64,000 nucleotides of DNA. Origin: Sulfitobacter sp. S190 (GTDB taxonomy: Bacteria > Pseudomonadota > Alphaproteobacteria > Rhodobacterales > Rhodobacteraceae). Position numbers and translations under genes: made by a program. The stretch spans positions 2,728,001 to 2,792,000 of the forward strand of contig NZ_CP081120.1 in the NCBI RefSeq assembly GCF_025141935.1, read 5' to 3'. This document shows positions 43,779-53,426 of the stretch, piece by piece. How positions within the stretch are numbered: position 1 is the stretch's first letter; every line of letters starts with the position of its first letter. The notes below the pieces were generated by a model. That model was not told the DNA's origin. It worked only from the letters and a program-made list of their open reading frames with translations, and ran no database searches.

Positions 43779-44660
43779 TTACTGGCCGATAAATTCCGCC
43801 CGGCGCTCCATCAGCGCGGCACTCAGGTAATCCACCAAAAGCCGTGCCCGCCGAACGCGCCGCAAACCGCCATGCAGCAGGATCCACGTGGATCGACGCT
43901 GGTCCAGCCCCGTTCCGGGGACGCGCTGCAATTCCGGAAACACGCTGGGAACCCAATGCGCCAGAAACGTCATTCCCGCACCCGCGCGCGCCAGATGCAC
44001 GTGCATCTGCGGGTCGCCGACCGTGTGCCGGACACGGGCTGCCGGAAACGCACTGGCCTCGATCATCGCGCGCAGTTCGGGCACTTCTCCGTACCCGATC
44101 CACGTCAGCCCCTTGCCCTTCGGTCCGGCCTTCGGCAACTGCGTATCGACATAGCTGCGCGACGCAAACACACCGAGCGACAGCGGAAAAAGCTTCCGCC
44201 CGACGGCATCTTCATCGACCTCGATCACGTGACGGACAGAAATATCCGTCTCGTCCTTTTCGATCGAATCCACCGTATAGGAAAGCTTCAGCTCGATCTC
44301 GATCTCGGGGTACAGCGCCGCGAATTCCGCCAGAACCGGCGCCAGCAGATAATGCGCGGTCATCGGATCGGCTGACAGCCGAATGCGCCCCGATGCCTCC
44401 CGATCCAGCCCTTTGACGGCACTGAACCCCTTGAGCAACGCCGCCTCCGCTTCAATCGCCTGCGGCAACAAACGCCGCCCGGCAGCGGTCAGCGTCAGCC
44501 CACCCGCGGCCCGTCGAAACAGCGTCGTGCCCAGCTGCGCCTCCAGACCCTCGATCTGGCGGCGCACCGTGGCGTGGGTGCCGTCCACCTGCGCGGCCCC
44601 CGCCCGAAGCGATCCAGAGCGGGCAACAGCCAGAAAGGCAGGGAGCGATTTCCAATCCAC
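43779..44660 (-). CDS. LysR-family transcriptional regulator
   Basis: About 293 residues: winged helix (FLAVARSGSLRAGAAQVDGT with HATVRRQIEGLE) and effector domain. The GTG at 44660 (DWKSLPAF) fits the family; a TTG at 44684 is possible. An AGTGT-A-ACACT palindrome at 44664-44674 lies just upstream of the GTG. Divergent from the quinone-oxidoreductase-like gene at 44760, the likely target. Confidence 0.88.
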   Translation of the reverse strand: MDWKSLPAFLAVARSGSLRAGAAQVDGTHATVRRQIEGLEAQLGTTLFRRAAGGLTLTAAGRRLLPQAIEAEAALLKGFSAVKGLDREASGRIRLSADPMTAHYLLAPVLAEFAALYPEIEIELKLSYTVDSIEKDETDISVRHVIEVDEDAVGRKLFPLSLGVFASRSYVDTQLPKAGPKGKGLTWIGYGEVPELRAMIEASAFPAARVRHTVGDPQMHVHLARAGAGMTFLAHWVPSVFPELQRVPGTGLDQRRSTWILLHGGLRRVRRARLLVDYLSAALMERRAEFIGQ

Positions 44661-44759
44661 GGCAGTGTAACACTTTTTGACCAACTTGGATCATTATAGA
44701 CAATTATCGGATCAAAATAAATCCGGTATCCCATCCTTCGACCCAAGAAGGAGACCATC

Positions 44760-45740
44760 ATGGACCTCACACGCAATGCCTGGGCCGTCAGCCGCTACGG
44801 CGGGCCAGACGTCCTCGTTCCCGTCTCGCGGCCCGTGCCCGCACCCACCGCCACGCAGGTTCTGATCCGTATCCGCGCCTCGGCGGTGTCGCGGGCCGAC
44901 ACGATGATGCGGGCGGGGCAGCCGAATTTTGCCCGCCTGTTTCTTGGTGTGCGACGCCCCCGCGCCGGTTTGGCCGGCACCTGTTTTTCGGGCGATGTGG
45001 TTGCCGTCGGCGACCGTGTCACCCGGTTTCGCATCGGTGACGCCGTCTTTGGCGAAGCCGGTCTGCACTTCGGGGCCAACGCGACGCACATCAGCCTCGA
45101 CGCGCAGGCCAGCCTGCTGACCAAGCCGGAAGCAGTAAGCTATGAGGAGGCCGCAACGCTCTTTGATGGTGCGATGACGTCGTGGCATTTCCTGACCCGC
45201 ATGGCCCAAGTACGGTCAGGCAGCGCCGTCCTTATTCTGGGTGGTTCCGGGAGCCTCGGAACCGCCGCGATCCAGTTCGCCAAGGCGCTCGGCGCGCGGG
45301 TCACGGCCAGCGCGAGCGCACGCAACGCGGCACTGCTGCGCGCGCTGGGAACGGACCGCGTCGTGGACTACACCGCCGAAAACCCTCTGGCAAAAGGCGC
45401 CGGTTTCGACGTGGTTTTCGACACGCTCGGGGTCGCGTCCTACCGCGCGGCCAAACCCGCGCTTGCCCCGACGGGCCGGTATCTGTGTCCGGTGCTTGAT
45501 GCGACGCTCCTGCGCGACATGATCCTGACCCGCGCCACGGGGCAAAAACGGGCGATGTTCGCCGCCGCCGGCATGCTGAAATCCGAAACCCACCGCGCGC
45601 AAATGTCGGAAATTCTGGCACTCATGGCAGCGCAGAAATTCGCACCCGTGATGGATCGCACCTACCCGCTCACCGATCTGGTCGAAGCGCATGCCTATGT
45701 CGAAACCGGTCGCAAGCGTGGTAATGTCGTCGTGGTTTAG
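44760..45740 (+). CDS. zinc-free medium-chain dehydrogenase/quinone oxidoreductase
   Basis: 326 residues of the MDR superfamily without the structural or catalytic zinc ligands, as in NADPH:quinone and enoyl reductases. The GroES-like part spans about 1-130 (VLIRIRASAVSRAD). The nucleotide-binding fold begins ILGGSGSLGTAAIQFAKALG near 158, where the GGSGSLG loop replaces the usual GAxGGVG. AGGAG precedes the ATG. Divergent from a LysR gene, followed 81 bases later by an NTF2-like gene on the same strand. Confidence 0.88.
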   Translation: MDLTRNAWAVSRYGGPDVLVPVSRPVPAPTATQVLIRIRASAVSRADTMMRAGQPNFARLFLGVRRPRAGLAGTCFSGDVVAVGDRVTRFRIGDAVFGEAGLHFGANATHISLDAQASLLTKPEAVSYEEAATLFDGAMTSWHFLTRMAQVRSGSAVLILGGSGSLGTAAIQFAKALGARVTASASARNAALLRALGTDRVVDYTAENPLAKGAGFDVVFDTLGVASYRAAKPALAPTGRYLCPVLDATLLRDMILTRATGQKRAMFAAAGMLKSETHRAQMSEILALMAAQKFAPVMDRTYPLTDLVEAHAYVETGRKRGNVVVV

Positions 45741-45821
45741 GCGCCGGCGGCGCATCGCCCCCAATGCCCCCAAAAACCGGCAAACCGATTTTTACCTCCT
45801 CTCTTCACAAAGGAGCACAAC

Positions 45822-46205
45822 ATGCCCCAGCACGCCGTTCTGACCTTGATCAAACAGGCCGACAAAGCGATCAGCGCCGAGGACTTCGACACGTTGATGG
45901 AATTCTATGCAGATGACGCGGTTCTGGTTGTGCAGCCGGGCCAGATCGCCAAGGGCAAACCGCAAATCCGTACCGCTTTCGAGGCAATTTCCAGACATTT
46001 CGGCAAGACCCTCACCGTGACGCAAGGCCACGCTCATGTGATCGAAGGCGCCGGCACCGCACTTGTCGTCATGGAAACGCTCCTGCATATCGGGCAGGCA
46101 CCGGAACCGGTCGTGCGCCGCGCGACATATGTATTTGCCATGGACCCGACGCGCGGATGGCTCTGCACCGTCGATAATTCCTACGGCACGGACCTGCTGG
46201 ATTAG
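45822..46205 (+). CDS. NTF2-like (DUF4440/SnoaL) protein
   Basis: 127 residues, no signal peptide. Typical DUF4440 plan: helix with DKAISAEDFDTLMEFYADDA, strand VLVVQPGQIAKGK, helix IRTAFEAISRHF and strands with ETLLHIG. AAAGGAG precedes the ATG. It probably shares a transcript with the MDR oxidoreductase upstream and may act on or shield a related small molecule (inference). About 260 bases without any gene follow. Confidence 0.82.
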   Translation: MPQHAVLTLIKQADKAISAEDFDTLMEFYADDAVLVVQPGQIAKGKPQIRTAFEAISRHFGKTLTVTQGHAHVIEGAGTALVVMETLLHIGQAPEPVVRRATYVFAMDPTRGWLCTVDNSYGTDLLD

Positions 46206-46465
46206 GCGCCGCATTCAACGGCTCGAACGGCCGCGGCGAAAAAGCGGCCCAATGGCCACCCGCCCTGACCCCACGTTGCGCGATCCGGCAACAACACGGG
46301 CAGCCCTTGACAGCACGCTGGCCATCGCGACGATGCACCCCCCACCCCTTGTCACGGGCACAAAGAAGTTGGACATGCAAAATCTGCGCGGCAGCACCCT
46401 GCGCCATCGCCCCCCCGTCGGGGACATTCCCGGCCCGTTTTACGCCCGGCGCGGATGCATGAGCC

Positions 46466-48142
46466 ATGGATGACACAAGCCTCATCCTGTTTGCCCTGCA
46501 CATCGCGGGCGCGGCTGCGCTTCTGATCTGGGCGGTTCGGTTGCTGCGCACCGGCGTGGAGCGGGCGTTTTCCGTGCAACTGCGGGCCTTCCTGCGGCGG
46601 TCCAACGCGAACCGCGTACAGGCTCTGGGCAGCGGTGCGCTCGCCGCGTTGTGTCTGCAAAGCGCAACGGCGGTGGCCGTTCTGGTGTCGAACTTCGCAA
46701 CAAGGGGCGGTGTGGGGGTGCTGGCGGGCGTGGCGATCCTGCTGGGCGCCGACATCGGGTCGGCCCTCGTGTCGCAAATTCTGCTGGTCCGGCAGGAGTT
46801 CCTGATCCCCCTGCTTCTGCTGGGTGGGGTGGTTCTGTTCCTGCGCAGCGCCCGCAACGAAATCCGGCAATTGGGGCGGATGCTCATCGGGGTCGCACTG
46901 ATCTTCGTCTCGCTCGACATGATCCGCGCCGCGACCGGCCCCCTGATCGCCAGCCCCGCCACGGCCAGTGTCATGGGCTATCTGGCGGGGGATCTGGTCA
47001 CGTCCTTCCTGATCGGCGGGCTGTTTGCCTGGGGCGTGCATTCCTCGGTGGCGGCCGTCCTGTTCTTTGTCACTCTCACGGCACAGGGGCTCCTGCCCCC
47101 CAGCGGTGCTGCTGCGATGGTGCTGGGGGCAAACGCGGGCGGCGCGATACTGGCCTTCATGCTGACGCTGGGCGCACCTATGACGGCGCGCCGCATGGTC
47201 ATGGCCAATCTGGTGTTGCGCGGCGGGGGTGCTGCGCTGGTGCTTGTGATCCTCGCCAAAAGTGCCGGCAATCTGGGCTGGCTGGGCGTTGATCCGGCGC
47301 GGCAAATCATCAACCTGCATCTGGTTTTCAACATCGGGCTGGGGCTGGTCTGTCTGCCGTTTCTCGGCTGGATCGCCTCTGCCATGCCGCGGCTGATGCC
47401 CGACGGCGAAAACACCGCCAACCCGCTCGCGCAAAGCTCCGCGCTTGATCCCTCGACGCTCGACCGGCCGTCGCGCGCGTTGCCCTGTGCCGCGCGCGAG
47501 GTTCTCAAAATGGGCGAAGCGACCGAAACCATGCTGCGGTCGTCGATGGCCCTGTTCCAGTCATGGGATGCCCCAACGGCCAAGGCGATCAACGAAAAAT
47601 CAGAGGACGTCAGCAGGCTGCACGCAGACATCAAGGGCTTTCTGGCAGCACTCGACCACAAAAACCTCTCCGAGACCGAACAGGAGAAAGCAAGCGAACT
47701 TGCCTCGATCGCGTTCAATCTGGAAACGGCGGCCAACGCCATTTCACACAACCTCGTGGCGCAGGCCGAACAGCTCGACGCTGACGGGCTGGAATTCTCC
47801 GACGATGGCTGGTCCGACCTCAGCGATTTCCACGACCGCATCCTGAGCAATACGCAGCTCGCGCTGAGCGTGCTGATGACCGGCGCGCCGGATGCCGCAC
47901 GCCAACTGCTGCGCGCCAAGGACAAGGTGCGCAAGGCAGAGCAAAAACTGCAGGAACGTCATCTGGACCGGCTCCGCCGCAACATCCCCGCCAGCTTTGA
48001 CACCAGCCACATCCATCAGGACACCCTGCGCACGCTCAAGACGATCAACGCCGCTTTTGCCACGATCGGCCAGCCGATTGCGGCGCGGTCGGGCGATCTT
48101 TTGTCGACGCGCCTGTCCGCGAAGCCCAAAACAGGCGGCTGA
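46466..48142 (+). CDS. Na/Pi cotransporter family protein with PhoU-like tail
   Basis: 558 residues. Residues about 5-310 are a membrane domain with the inverted-repeat QSATAVAVL and GADIGSALVSQ motifs and a matching second half (WGVHSSVAAVLFFVT, LGANAGGAIL) typical of NptA/YjbB transporters. Residues about 355-558 are a helical PhoU-like domain (KMGEATETMLRSSMALF). Probably exports or imports phosphate with Na+. No phosphate genes are adjacent and no clear ribosome site precedes the ATG, so the start is less certain. Confidence 0.88.
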   Translation: MDDTSLILFALHIAGAAALLIWAVRLLRTGVERAFSVQLRAFLRRSNANRVQALGSGALAALCLQSATAVAVLVSNFATRGGVGVLAGVAILLGADIGSALVSQILLVRQEFLIPLLLLGGVVLFLRSARNEIRQLGRMLIGVALIFVSLDMIRAATGPLIASPATASVMGYLAGDLVTSFLIGGLFAWGVHSSVAAVLFFVTLTAQGLLPPSGAAAMVLGANAGGAILAFMLTLGAPMTARRMVMANLVLRGGGAALVLVILAKSAGNLGWLGVDPARQIINLHLVFNIGLGLVCLPFLGWIASAMPRLMPDGENTANPLAQSSALDPSTLDRPSRALPCAAREVLKMGEATETMLRSSMALFQSWDAPTAKAINEKSEDVSRLHADIKGFLAALDHKNLSETEQEKASELASIAFNLETAANAISHNLVAQAEQLDADGLEFSDDGWSDLSDFHDRILSNTQLALSVLMTGAPDAARQLLRAKDKVRKAEQKLQERHLDRLRRNIPASFDTSHIHQDTLRTLKTINAAFATIGQPIAARSGDLLSTRLSAKPKTGG

Positions 48143-48281
48143 ACACCTATCGGTTGGCGCATGGGGCAAAGACCACCTGCCACGGGCGACGGTCCCGACA
48201 CAGACGCAAGCCAACAAAGCGCATCAGCATCCTCCATCAGGGTGACGCCGACAAACACGCATCCGGCGCTCCGATGCCGGA

Positions 48282-49046
48282 TCACAAAGGCAACCCCACC
48301 GCCCGGCGCCCCGCGTCCGTCTTGAGCGAGAAATCGGTCCCCGCATGGGCCGCGCCATCCGGCCCACACAGATACGCAATGGCCCGCGCAACCCATTCGG
48401 CAGGGATGTGCACCGACGGATCAAGCCGGCTGACAGGGTTCAGACCGCTTTGCCTGATCGACACCTGCATGTCCGTGGCCACCGTGCCGGGGCTCAACCC
48501 CACCACGGTGATGCCCTCGGCGCTGTACTCCTTGTGGGCCACACCCGTCAGACGCAGGACCGCGGCCTTGGTGGCGCAGTAATGGCTCCACCCTTCGAGA
48601 AAGGAATTTGCCGCCCCCGACGAGATATTGATGATCGTGCCCGCGCTCTGCGCCTGCATCACCGGGATCGCATAGCGCAGACCATGGTAGACACCCTTGA
48701 TGTTGACATCGACGACCCGGCCCCACGCTTCTGGGTCACTGTCGGCAATACGGCTGATCGGGTCAATCAGCCCCGCGTTGTTCACAAGAACATCAAGGCT
48801 GCCAAAGGTATCCCCGGCAAACTCCACCAGCCGCGCAACCGCGTCCGGATCGCTAACATCACAGGCAAGCGCCGCGGCATGGCCACCGGTCGCCGTGATG
48901 TCTTCGGCAATGGCATTGATCCGATCGGCGGACCGTGCGGCCAGAACGACCTTGGCACCAAGCCCGGCAAGATGCCGCGCCGCCGCAGCCCCGATCCCCC
49001 GGCTGGCCCCCGTGATGACGACTGTCTTGTTTTGAAGATGTGACAT
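48282..49046 (-). CDS. SDR-family oxidoreductase
   Basis: 254 residues of a classical SDR: TGASRGIG, NNAGLIDPIS, catalytic NISSG, YCATK and the SPGTVATDM loop. Such enzymes reduce ketones or oxidise secondary alcohols with NAD(P)H. An ATG at 49070 in frame would add eight residues (MIRKELKP) and is preceded by GGGG. Divergent from the LysR gene at 49189. Confidence 0.9.
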   Translation of the reverse strand: MSHLQNKTVVITGASRGIGAAAARHLAGLGAKVVLAARSADRINAIAEDITATGGHAAALACDVSDPDAVARLVEFAGDTFGSLDVLVNNAGLIDPISRIADSDPEAWGRVVDVNIKGVYHGLRYAIPVMQAQSAGTIINISSGAANSFLEGWSHYCATKAAVLRLTGVAHKEYSAEGITVVGLSPGTVATDMQVSIRQSGLNPVSRLDPSVHIPAEWVARAIAYLCGPDGAAHAGTDFSLKTDAGRRAVGLPL

Positions 49047-49188
49047 GGGTTTCAATTCTTTCCTAATCATGATGGCCCCGCGGAACGTGATGTCTGCCGT
49101 GATGCGACAGATCTATTTCCTGCACATTATTTGCGATATGGTGAGTTTCTCCTTACAGTCGTGCGTAATCTGCATGAATGGATGCCCG

Positions 49189-50085
49189 ATGAATCTCGTC
49201 TCTCTCAAAACGGTTCTGGCAGTGCAGCGGGCGGGCAGCATCGTGTCCGCGGCACAGGCGCTGAACCTCGATCCGTCAAACGTGTCGCGCACCGTGAGCG
49301 CGGTAGAAGCGGCAGTTGGCCTGCGGATCTTTGAACGCACGACCCGCAGCTTGCGCATCACCGAAGCGGGCGCGCGGTATCTGGCCCGCGTGGCGCCGCT
49401 GCTCGACGATCTCGATGCCGCACAGGAAGAGGCGCAGCGCATGGCCGTGGCACCGCAAGGACACCTGCGCATGACCGCATCCGTGGCCTTTGCCATTGAA
49501 CGGATCGTGCCGCTTCTGCCCGCGTTTCATGCCGCCTATCCGGATGTGACGGTGGAACTCATACCGGCGGACGCAAATCTGGGCCTGTTGGATCAGGGGC
49601 TTGATCTGGCGGTGCGTCTTGCGGCCGCGCCCAAGGGCGATCTGATGTCGACGCGGCTGATGCGCACGCGCTACCACGTTGTGGCGTCGCCCGGCTATCT
49701 GGCCACAGCGGGGGCGATCGACCATCCCCGCGCGCTGACAGGGCGCAACTGCCTGCGGTTCGCCCTGCCCGATTTCCGAAGCAGATGGCTCTTCCGGCAA
49801 AGCGCGCAGGACGACGTGCTCGAGGTCGAGGTGGGCGGCAGAACGCTTATCTCGAATGCGCTGGCGCTGCGCGATGCGGCGCGCGCGGGCATGGGGCCGG
49901 TTCTTCTGGCCGACTGGCTGATTGATCGCGATTTGCGTGCAGGCACGTTGGTCGACGCCCTGCCAGATTGGGACTGCACGGCAACGCAGTTCGACACCGG
50001 CGCGTTCATTCTCTATCCCAGCCGCGCATATCTGCCGCGCAAGACGCGCGCCATGATCGATTTCCTGAAGGCCGAATTGGGCTGA
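49189..50085 (+). CDS. LysR-family transcriptional regulator
   Basis: 298 residues: winged helix (LKTVLAVQRAGSIVSAAQAL, NLDPSNVSRTVSAVEA) and effector domain of the CrgA-like group (VAPQGHLRMTASVAF). The ATG at 49189 matches the family start; an in-frame ATG at 49174 (MNGCP) is an alternative. It diverges from the SDR gene at 49046, its probable target. Confidence 0.9.
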   Translation: MNLVSLKTVLAVQRAGSIVSAAQALNLDPSNVSRTVSAVEAAVGLRIFERTTRSLRITEAGARYLARVAPLLDDLDAAQEEAQRMAVAPQGHLRMTASVAFAIERIVPLLPAFHAAYPDVTVELIPADANLGLLDQGLDLAVRLAAAPKGDLMSTRLMRTRYHVVASPGYLATAGAIDHPRALTGRNCLRFALPDFRSRWLFRQSAQDDVLEVEVGGRTLISNALALRDAARAGMGPVLLADWLIDRDLRAGTLVDALPDWDCTATQFDTGAFILYPSRAYLPRKTRAMIDFLKAELG

Positions 50086-50251
50086 CGGGCCTATCTTCCC
50101 GCCCCGTTGCCCCGCAGGCCAATCGCGCCCTCGCGCCGCCCTGAAAACGATTGCGGCTGCGCGCAAACAGGCTCTTGCCGGTCGTGCGCGGGGTGCCAAC
50201 CCTCAAGCCGCCGCAACAGTGGCGGGGTTTTTACCGGCACCGGACTAGCCG

Positions 50252-51873
50252 TCACTCGACGCCCGCTTTTCGCAACCCTTCCAGAAACAACTGGCGCTGT
50301 TCTTCCGATTTGAAAATCTGGGCAAAATTCGCCGCCCGAAAAAATGGAAAGCGGGATAATCCTTCGGCCACGAGCGCTGTCGCCGCCTCGTTTTGATCAA
50401 GCATGGCGTGGGCGGCCGCGCGCACGAACAGGCTGCTCGCCTCGTCGTTCGAGACAAGCGGATACCGCTCGGCCAGCCGGATGACCTCCTCGAACTGCCC
50501 TTGGAGATATAGTGCGACGATGGGGCAATTGATCTCATCGGCCCGCGGATAGGGATCAATCATCAACGCCCGTTGGGAGGACAACAGCGCCTCTTCCGCG
50601 TCGCCCGAAAACATCTGGACGCTGCAGCGCACGGCATGGCCCTGGGCACTATTGGGGTTGAGCGACAGCGCCTTGTCGATCAGACGTGCCGCTTCCGGCA
50701 GCTGCCCTGAAAACTTGAGCGCCTCCGCTTTCAACGCATGGGCCCGATAATCGAACGGATCGAGCGATATTGCCTTGTCTGCATTGGACTGCGCGGCGTC
50801 CCAGGCGCGTTGCGGCCATTGGGTCCAGCCAAATTTCAGGTCATTGAGGTGCGTGAACCCCAATTCGGCATAGGCGCTTGCGTAATTCGCGTCCAAGGCG
50901 ACGGCGCGCTCGAAAAGGCCTCTGGCGTCGGCATTGGCCCTGAGACTGACTTCGCGCATGATGTCGCGGCCACGCAGCACAAGATCATAGGCCGTCAGAC
51001 TGTCTGTCGGTGCGACCGCGACGCGGGCCTCTTCCACTTGCGTGACCCGCACCGCCAGCGCGGCAACAACCTGTCGGGTCAGCGTGTCCTGAACCTCAAA
51101 CAGATCGAGAATGTCCTCGTCATAGCGGTCGGACCAGATCAGGACGCCGTTGGCGGCTTCGCTCAATTGCACGCTCAAACGGATCTTGTTGCCGGAGCGT
51201 TGAACAGACCCGCTCACAACATAGGCCGCGCCCAGATCGTTCGCCTGCGCCAGCGCAGAACCGTCGGGCTCTCGCAAGGACTCGACCGCGCTCCACGACA
51301 GCACGAGCAGCCCCGAAAAACGGCCCAATGCGGCGATGACGTCCTCTGTCACACCATCCACGAAATAGGACTGATCGCTTTGCCCGCCCCTGTTGTCAAA
51401 CGGCAAAACGGCAATCGTCGGACGTGTCGCTTCGAGGGGCGCTGCCGTTGCCGGTGGCGTATTGGTCCGCGCCGCATCGCCCGTCCCTTGCGACAGGTCA
51501 GAGAGCATCCAGACCCCAGCGATCGCTGCCGCAAGAACGCACAGACCCGCCAAGACCACGGCGCGTGCGCGCCGCTTTCGGGCTGTGACGGGTTGCGCGG
51601 TCGGGGCATCGCCGTCCGCTTTCGTAACCGCATAGACGTGCAGCGGTTCCGCGATGTTCTTGACGTGATGGGTCCCCCGGTCCTCGAAATGAAGGGGCAG
51701 CTTGGTGCCGATCTGGTCGCGCACCGCGGCAGTCACGGCGATACCACCCGCATCCGCGAGCGCCTCGACACGCGCGGCAACATTCACGCCGTTCCCGAAT
51801 ATATCGTCTCCGTCCACGATGATATCACCGAGGTTAAGACCGATCCTGAAGTGCAGCTGTGCGTCCGTCGGCA
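50252..51873 (-). pseudogene. 5'-truncated adenylate cyclase-TPR protein
   Basis: The readable homologous part is the C-terminal half of a class III cyclase domain (starting around VPTDAQLHFRIGLNLGDI, with NGVNVAARVEAL), a membrane helix (AVVLAGLCVLAAAIAGVWML), a TolB/FlgO-like domain (TIAVLPFDNRG) and TPR-like repeats ending at 50252. Intact family members start about 90 residues earlier and carry two metal-binding aspartates; both are missing here. Upstream of 51873 the sequence is the antisense of a YHS-domain gene, not cyclase. The reading frame stays open by chance to 52189, so a chimeric protein could still be made, but without cyclase activity. Confidence 0.7.
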
Positions 51874-52108
51874 CCGCGAGATGTTCGAGGGCAACCCCGA
51901 AAAATATGCTCCCCGCTACGGGGGGTTCTGTGCGGGCGGCATGTCTCTCGGGCGCAAGACGGTGGTTGATCCGCAAGCGTGGATGATCGTCGACGGCAAA
52001 CTCTTCATGGGCGGGTCGCACGGCGCGATTGCCTACATGGAAAAAGGCACCGACGAGAAAATCGCCAAAGCGGACGAGAATTGGAAAACGCTGGGCGTGA
52101 CCAACTGA
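51874..52108 (+). pseudogene. 5'-truncated YHS-domain protein
   Basis: The last 75 or so residues of a YHS-domain protein: MFEGNPEKYAPRYGGFCAGG, then DPQAWMIVDGKLF and EKIAKADENWKTLGVTN at the end. Family members are about 150 residues with a signal peptide and an upstream half including the GYDTVAYF-type region; none of that precedes 51874. An in-frame ATG exists at 51881 but it starts inside the domain. It abuts the truncated cyclase head to head. Confidence 0.7.
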
Positions 52109-52170
52109 TCGACCGCCGGTGTGCGCGGCCCTGTCCATGCCGCCCGACCCATGGGGCGGGCTTAGGCATG

Positions 52171-52211
52171 GGGAGCGGTCACCCATCACCTGTCGATGAC
52201 CGACCGCTCCC
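52171..52211. terminator. possible bidirectional stem-loop
   Basis: GGGAGCGGTC (52171-52180) and GACCGCTCCC (52202-52211) pair perfectly over ten bases around a 21-base loop. It lies between the YHS remnant and the RidA gene, both of which end towards it. No T run follows in either direction, so activity as a terminator is uncertain. Confidence 0.35.
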
Positions 52212-52223
52212 TAAGGGCTGGAC

Positions 52224-52619
52224 CTAATCCGCCGCCGTTGCTTCGATCTCGAACAACAGACCCGGAATGGCCAAGCGCGTCACACCCAGAAGGGTCATCG
52301 GCGGCGCCGCGTTGTGCGGACCAAACCGCATTCCCATCAGATCGAAATTCTTCAGCGCCTCGTCCACATCGGTGGCATAAACGCCAAGCCGGGTCACATG
52401 GCTCAGGTCCATCCCGGCCTTGGCCAAAACCGCTTCGAGGTTGTCCAGCGCCAGCGCGATTTGCCCCCGCATGTCGCCGGGATGCTGCGGATTGCCTTCG
52501 CCGTCCACCGCCGTCTGGCCGGCGCAGGTGACCTGACGCTTTGCCCCTTCGACCACCTCTGCCTGATTGTAGCCCAGCTTCAGGGACCAGTCCCAAGGGT
52601 TTACTGCAGTACGTTCCAT
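52224..52619 (-). CDS. RidA/YjgF/YER057c/UK114 family protein
   Basis: 131 residues of the Rid family, trimeric proteins that hydrolyse reactive enamine/imine intermediates made by PLP enzymes. The DNLEAVLAKAGMDLSHVTRL helix and the TRLAIPGLLFEIEATA strand are typical, the latter with the arginine that in RidA is catalytic. The subgroup is uncertain, since this sequence is divergent from canonical RidA. Divergent from a YafY-type regulator across a perfect palindrome. Confidence 0.87.
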   Translation of the reverse strand: MERTAVNPWDWSLKLGYNQAEVVEGAKRQVTCAGQTAVDGEGNPQHPGDMRGQIALALDNLEAVLAKAGMDLSHVTRLGVYATDVDEALKNFDLMGMRFGPHNAAPPMTLLGVTRLAIPGLLFEIEATAAD

Positions 52620-52667
52620 CTGTCCGTTCTCCTGTTTGGTGTTGACGATTCAGTCCTACGTTAAAAA

Positions 52668-52686
52668 GGTGCCAAAATTTGGCACC
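52668..52686. promoter_or_regulatory. perfect 19-base palindrome between RidA and YafY genes
   Basis: GGTGCCAAA-A-TTTGGCACC, nine-base arms around one central base, followed a few bases on by a further GGTGC half site (52690-52694). It is midway between the divergent start codons at 52619 and 52707. Very probably the operator of the adjacent WYL-type regulator. Confidence 0.7.
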
Positions 52687-52706
52687 ATTGGTGCTATGGT
52701 TGTTTC

Positions 52707-53426
52707 ATGAACATTCGCATCCGACATGACGCACTCGTGCGCAGCCTGCGCCGCAACGGCACCACGACCATCGATGAGCTCGCCCGCGAAGTCGGCGCCT
52801 CGCGCCGCACGGTCCTGCGCGACATCAGCGCGCTGCGCGACGAAGGGTTCGTCATCCACTCCGACGTAGGCCGCGGGGGCGGGCTGCAGCTTGATCCCCA
52901 ATCGATGCAGACCACGGCGCGGCTGTCGGTGTCTGAGGTTTTCGCCCTGTTGATCAGTGTCGCGGCCATGCGCGCCGCCGGCAATCTGCCCTTCTCCGAT
53001 CTGGCCGATGCCGGACTGGCACGGATCGAAAAGGCGCTGCCTTCGGACAAGATCCGCGATCTGCGGCGGTTTCTCGATTGTCTCCATATCGGTCAGCTTT
53101 CTCCGCTTCAGGATCTCTCCGACATCCGGCCGATGGACCCCGCGTTGTTGCCTGCCTTCGAAACGGCGTTTCTCCAACGTCTGCATCTGCGCTTCGACTA
53201 CCGCGACGCCAAGGGGGCCAAGACCCACCGCACCGTCGAACCGCAAGCCATGCTGATCCTGCAGCCCTTGTGGTATCTGGTGGCATGGGATCCCGCGCGC
53301 GATGACTTCCGGCATTTTCGCATGGACCGGATCAGCCAGCCGGAATGCGTGATGGATGCGCCCTTCCGCTGGCGGCATGTGCCGTTCGAGAATGACGTCT
53401 GCCCCTACAGCGAGCTGGCGCGTTAG
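52707..53426 (+). CDS. YafY-type regulator (HTH plus WYL domain)
   Basis: 239 residues: N-terminal DeoR-like helix-turn-helix (TTIDELAREVGASRRTVLRD) and a WYL domain with the LWYLVAWD motif near residue 190. WYL regulators respond to small ligands or DNA ends; this type usually controls one divergent gene, here RidA. Its stop overlaps by four bases with the convergent aldo/keto reductase. Confidence 0.9.
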   Translation: MNIRIRHDALVRSLRRNGTTTIDELAREVGASRRTVLRDISALRDEGFVIHSDVGRGGGLQLDPQSMQTTARLSVSEVFALLISVAAMRAAGNLPFSDLADAGLARIEKALPSDKIRDLRRFLDCLHIGQLSPLQDLSDIRPMDPALLPAFETAFLQRLHLRFDYRDAKGAKTHRTVEPQAMLILQPLWYLVAWDPARDDFRHFRMDRISQPECVMDAPFRWRHVPFENDVCPYSELAR

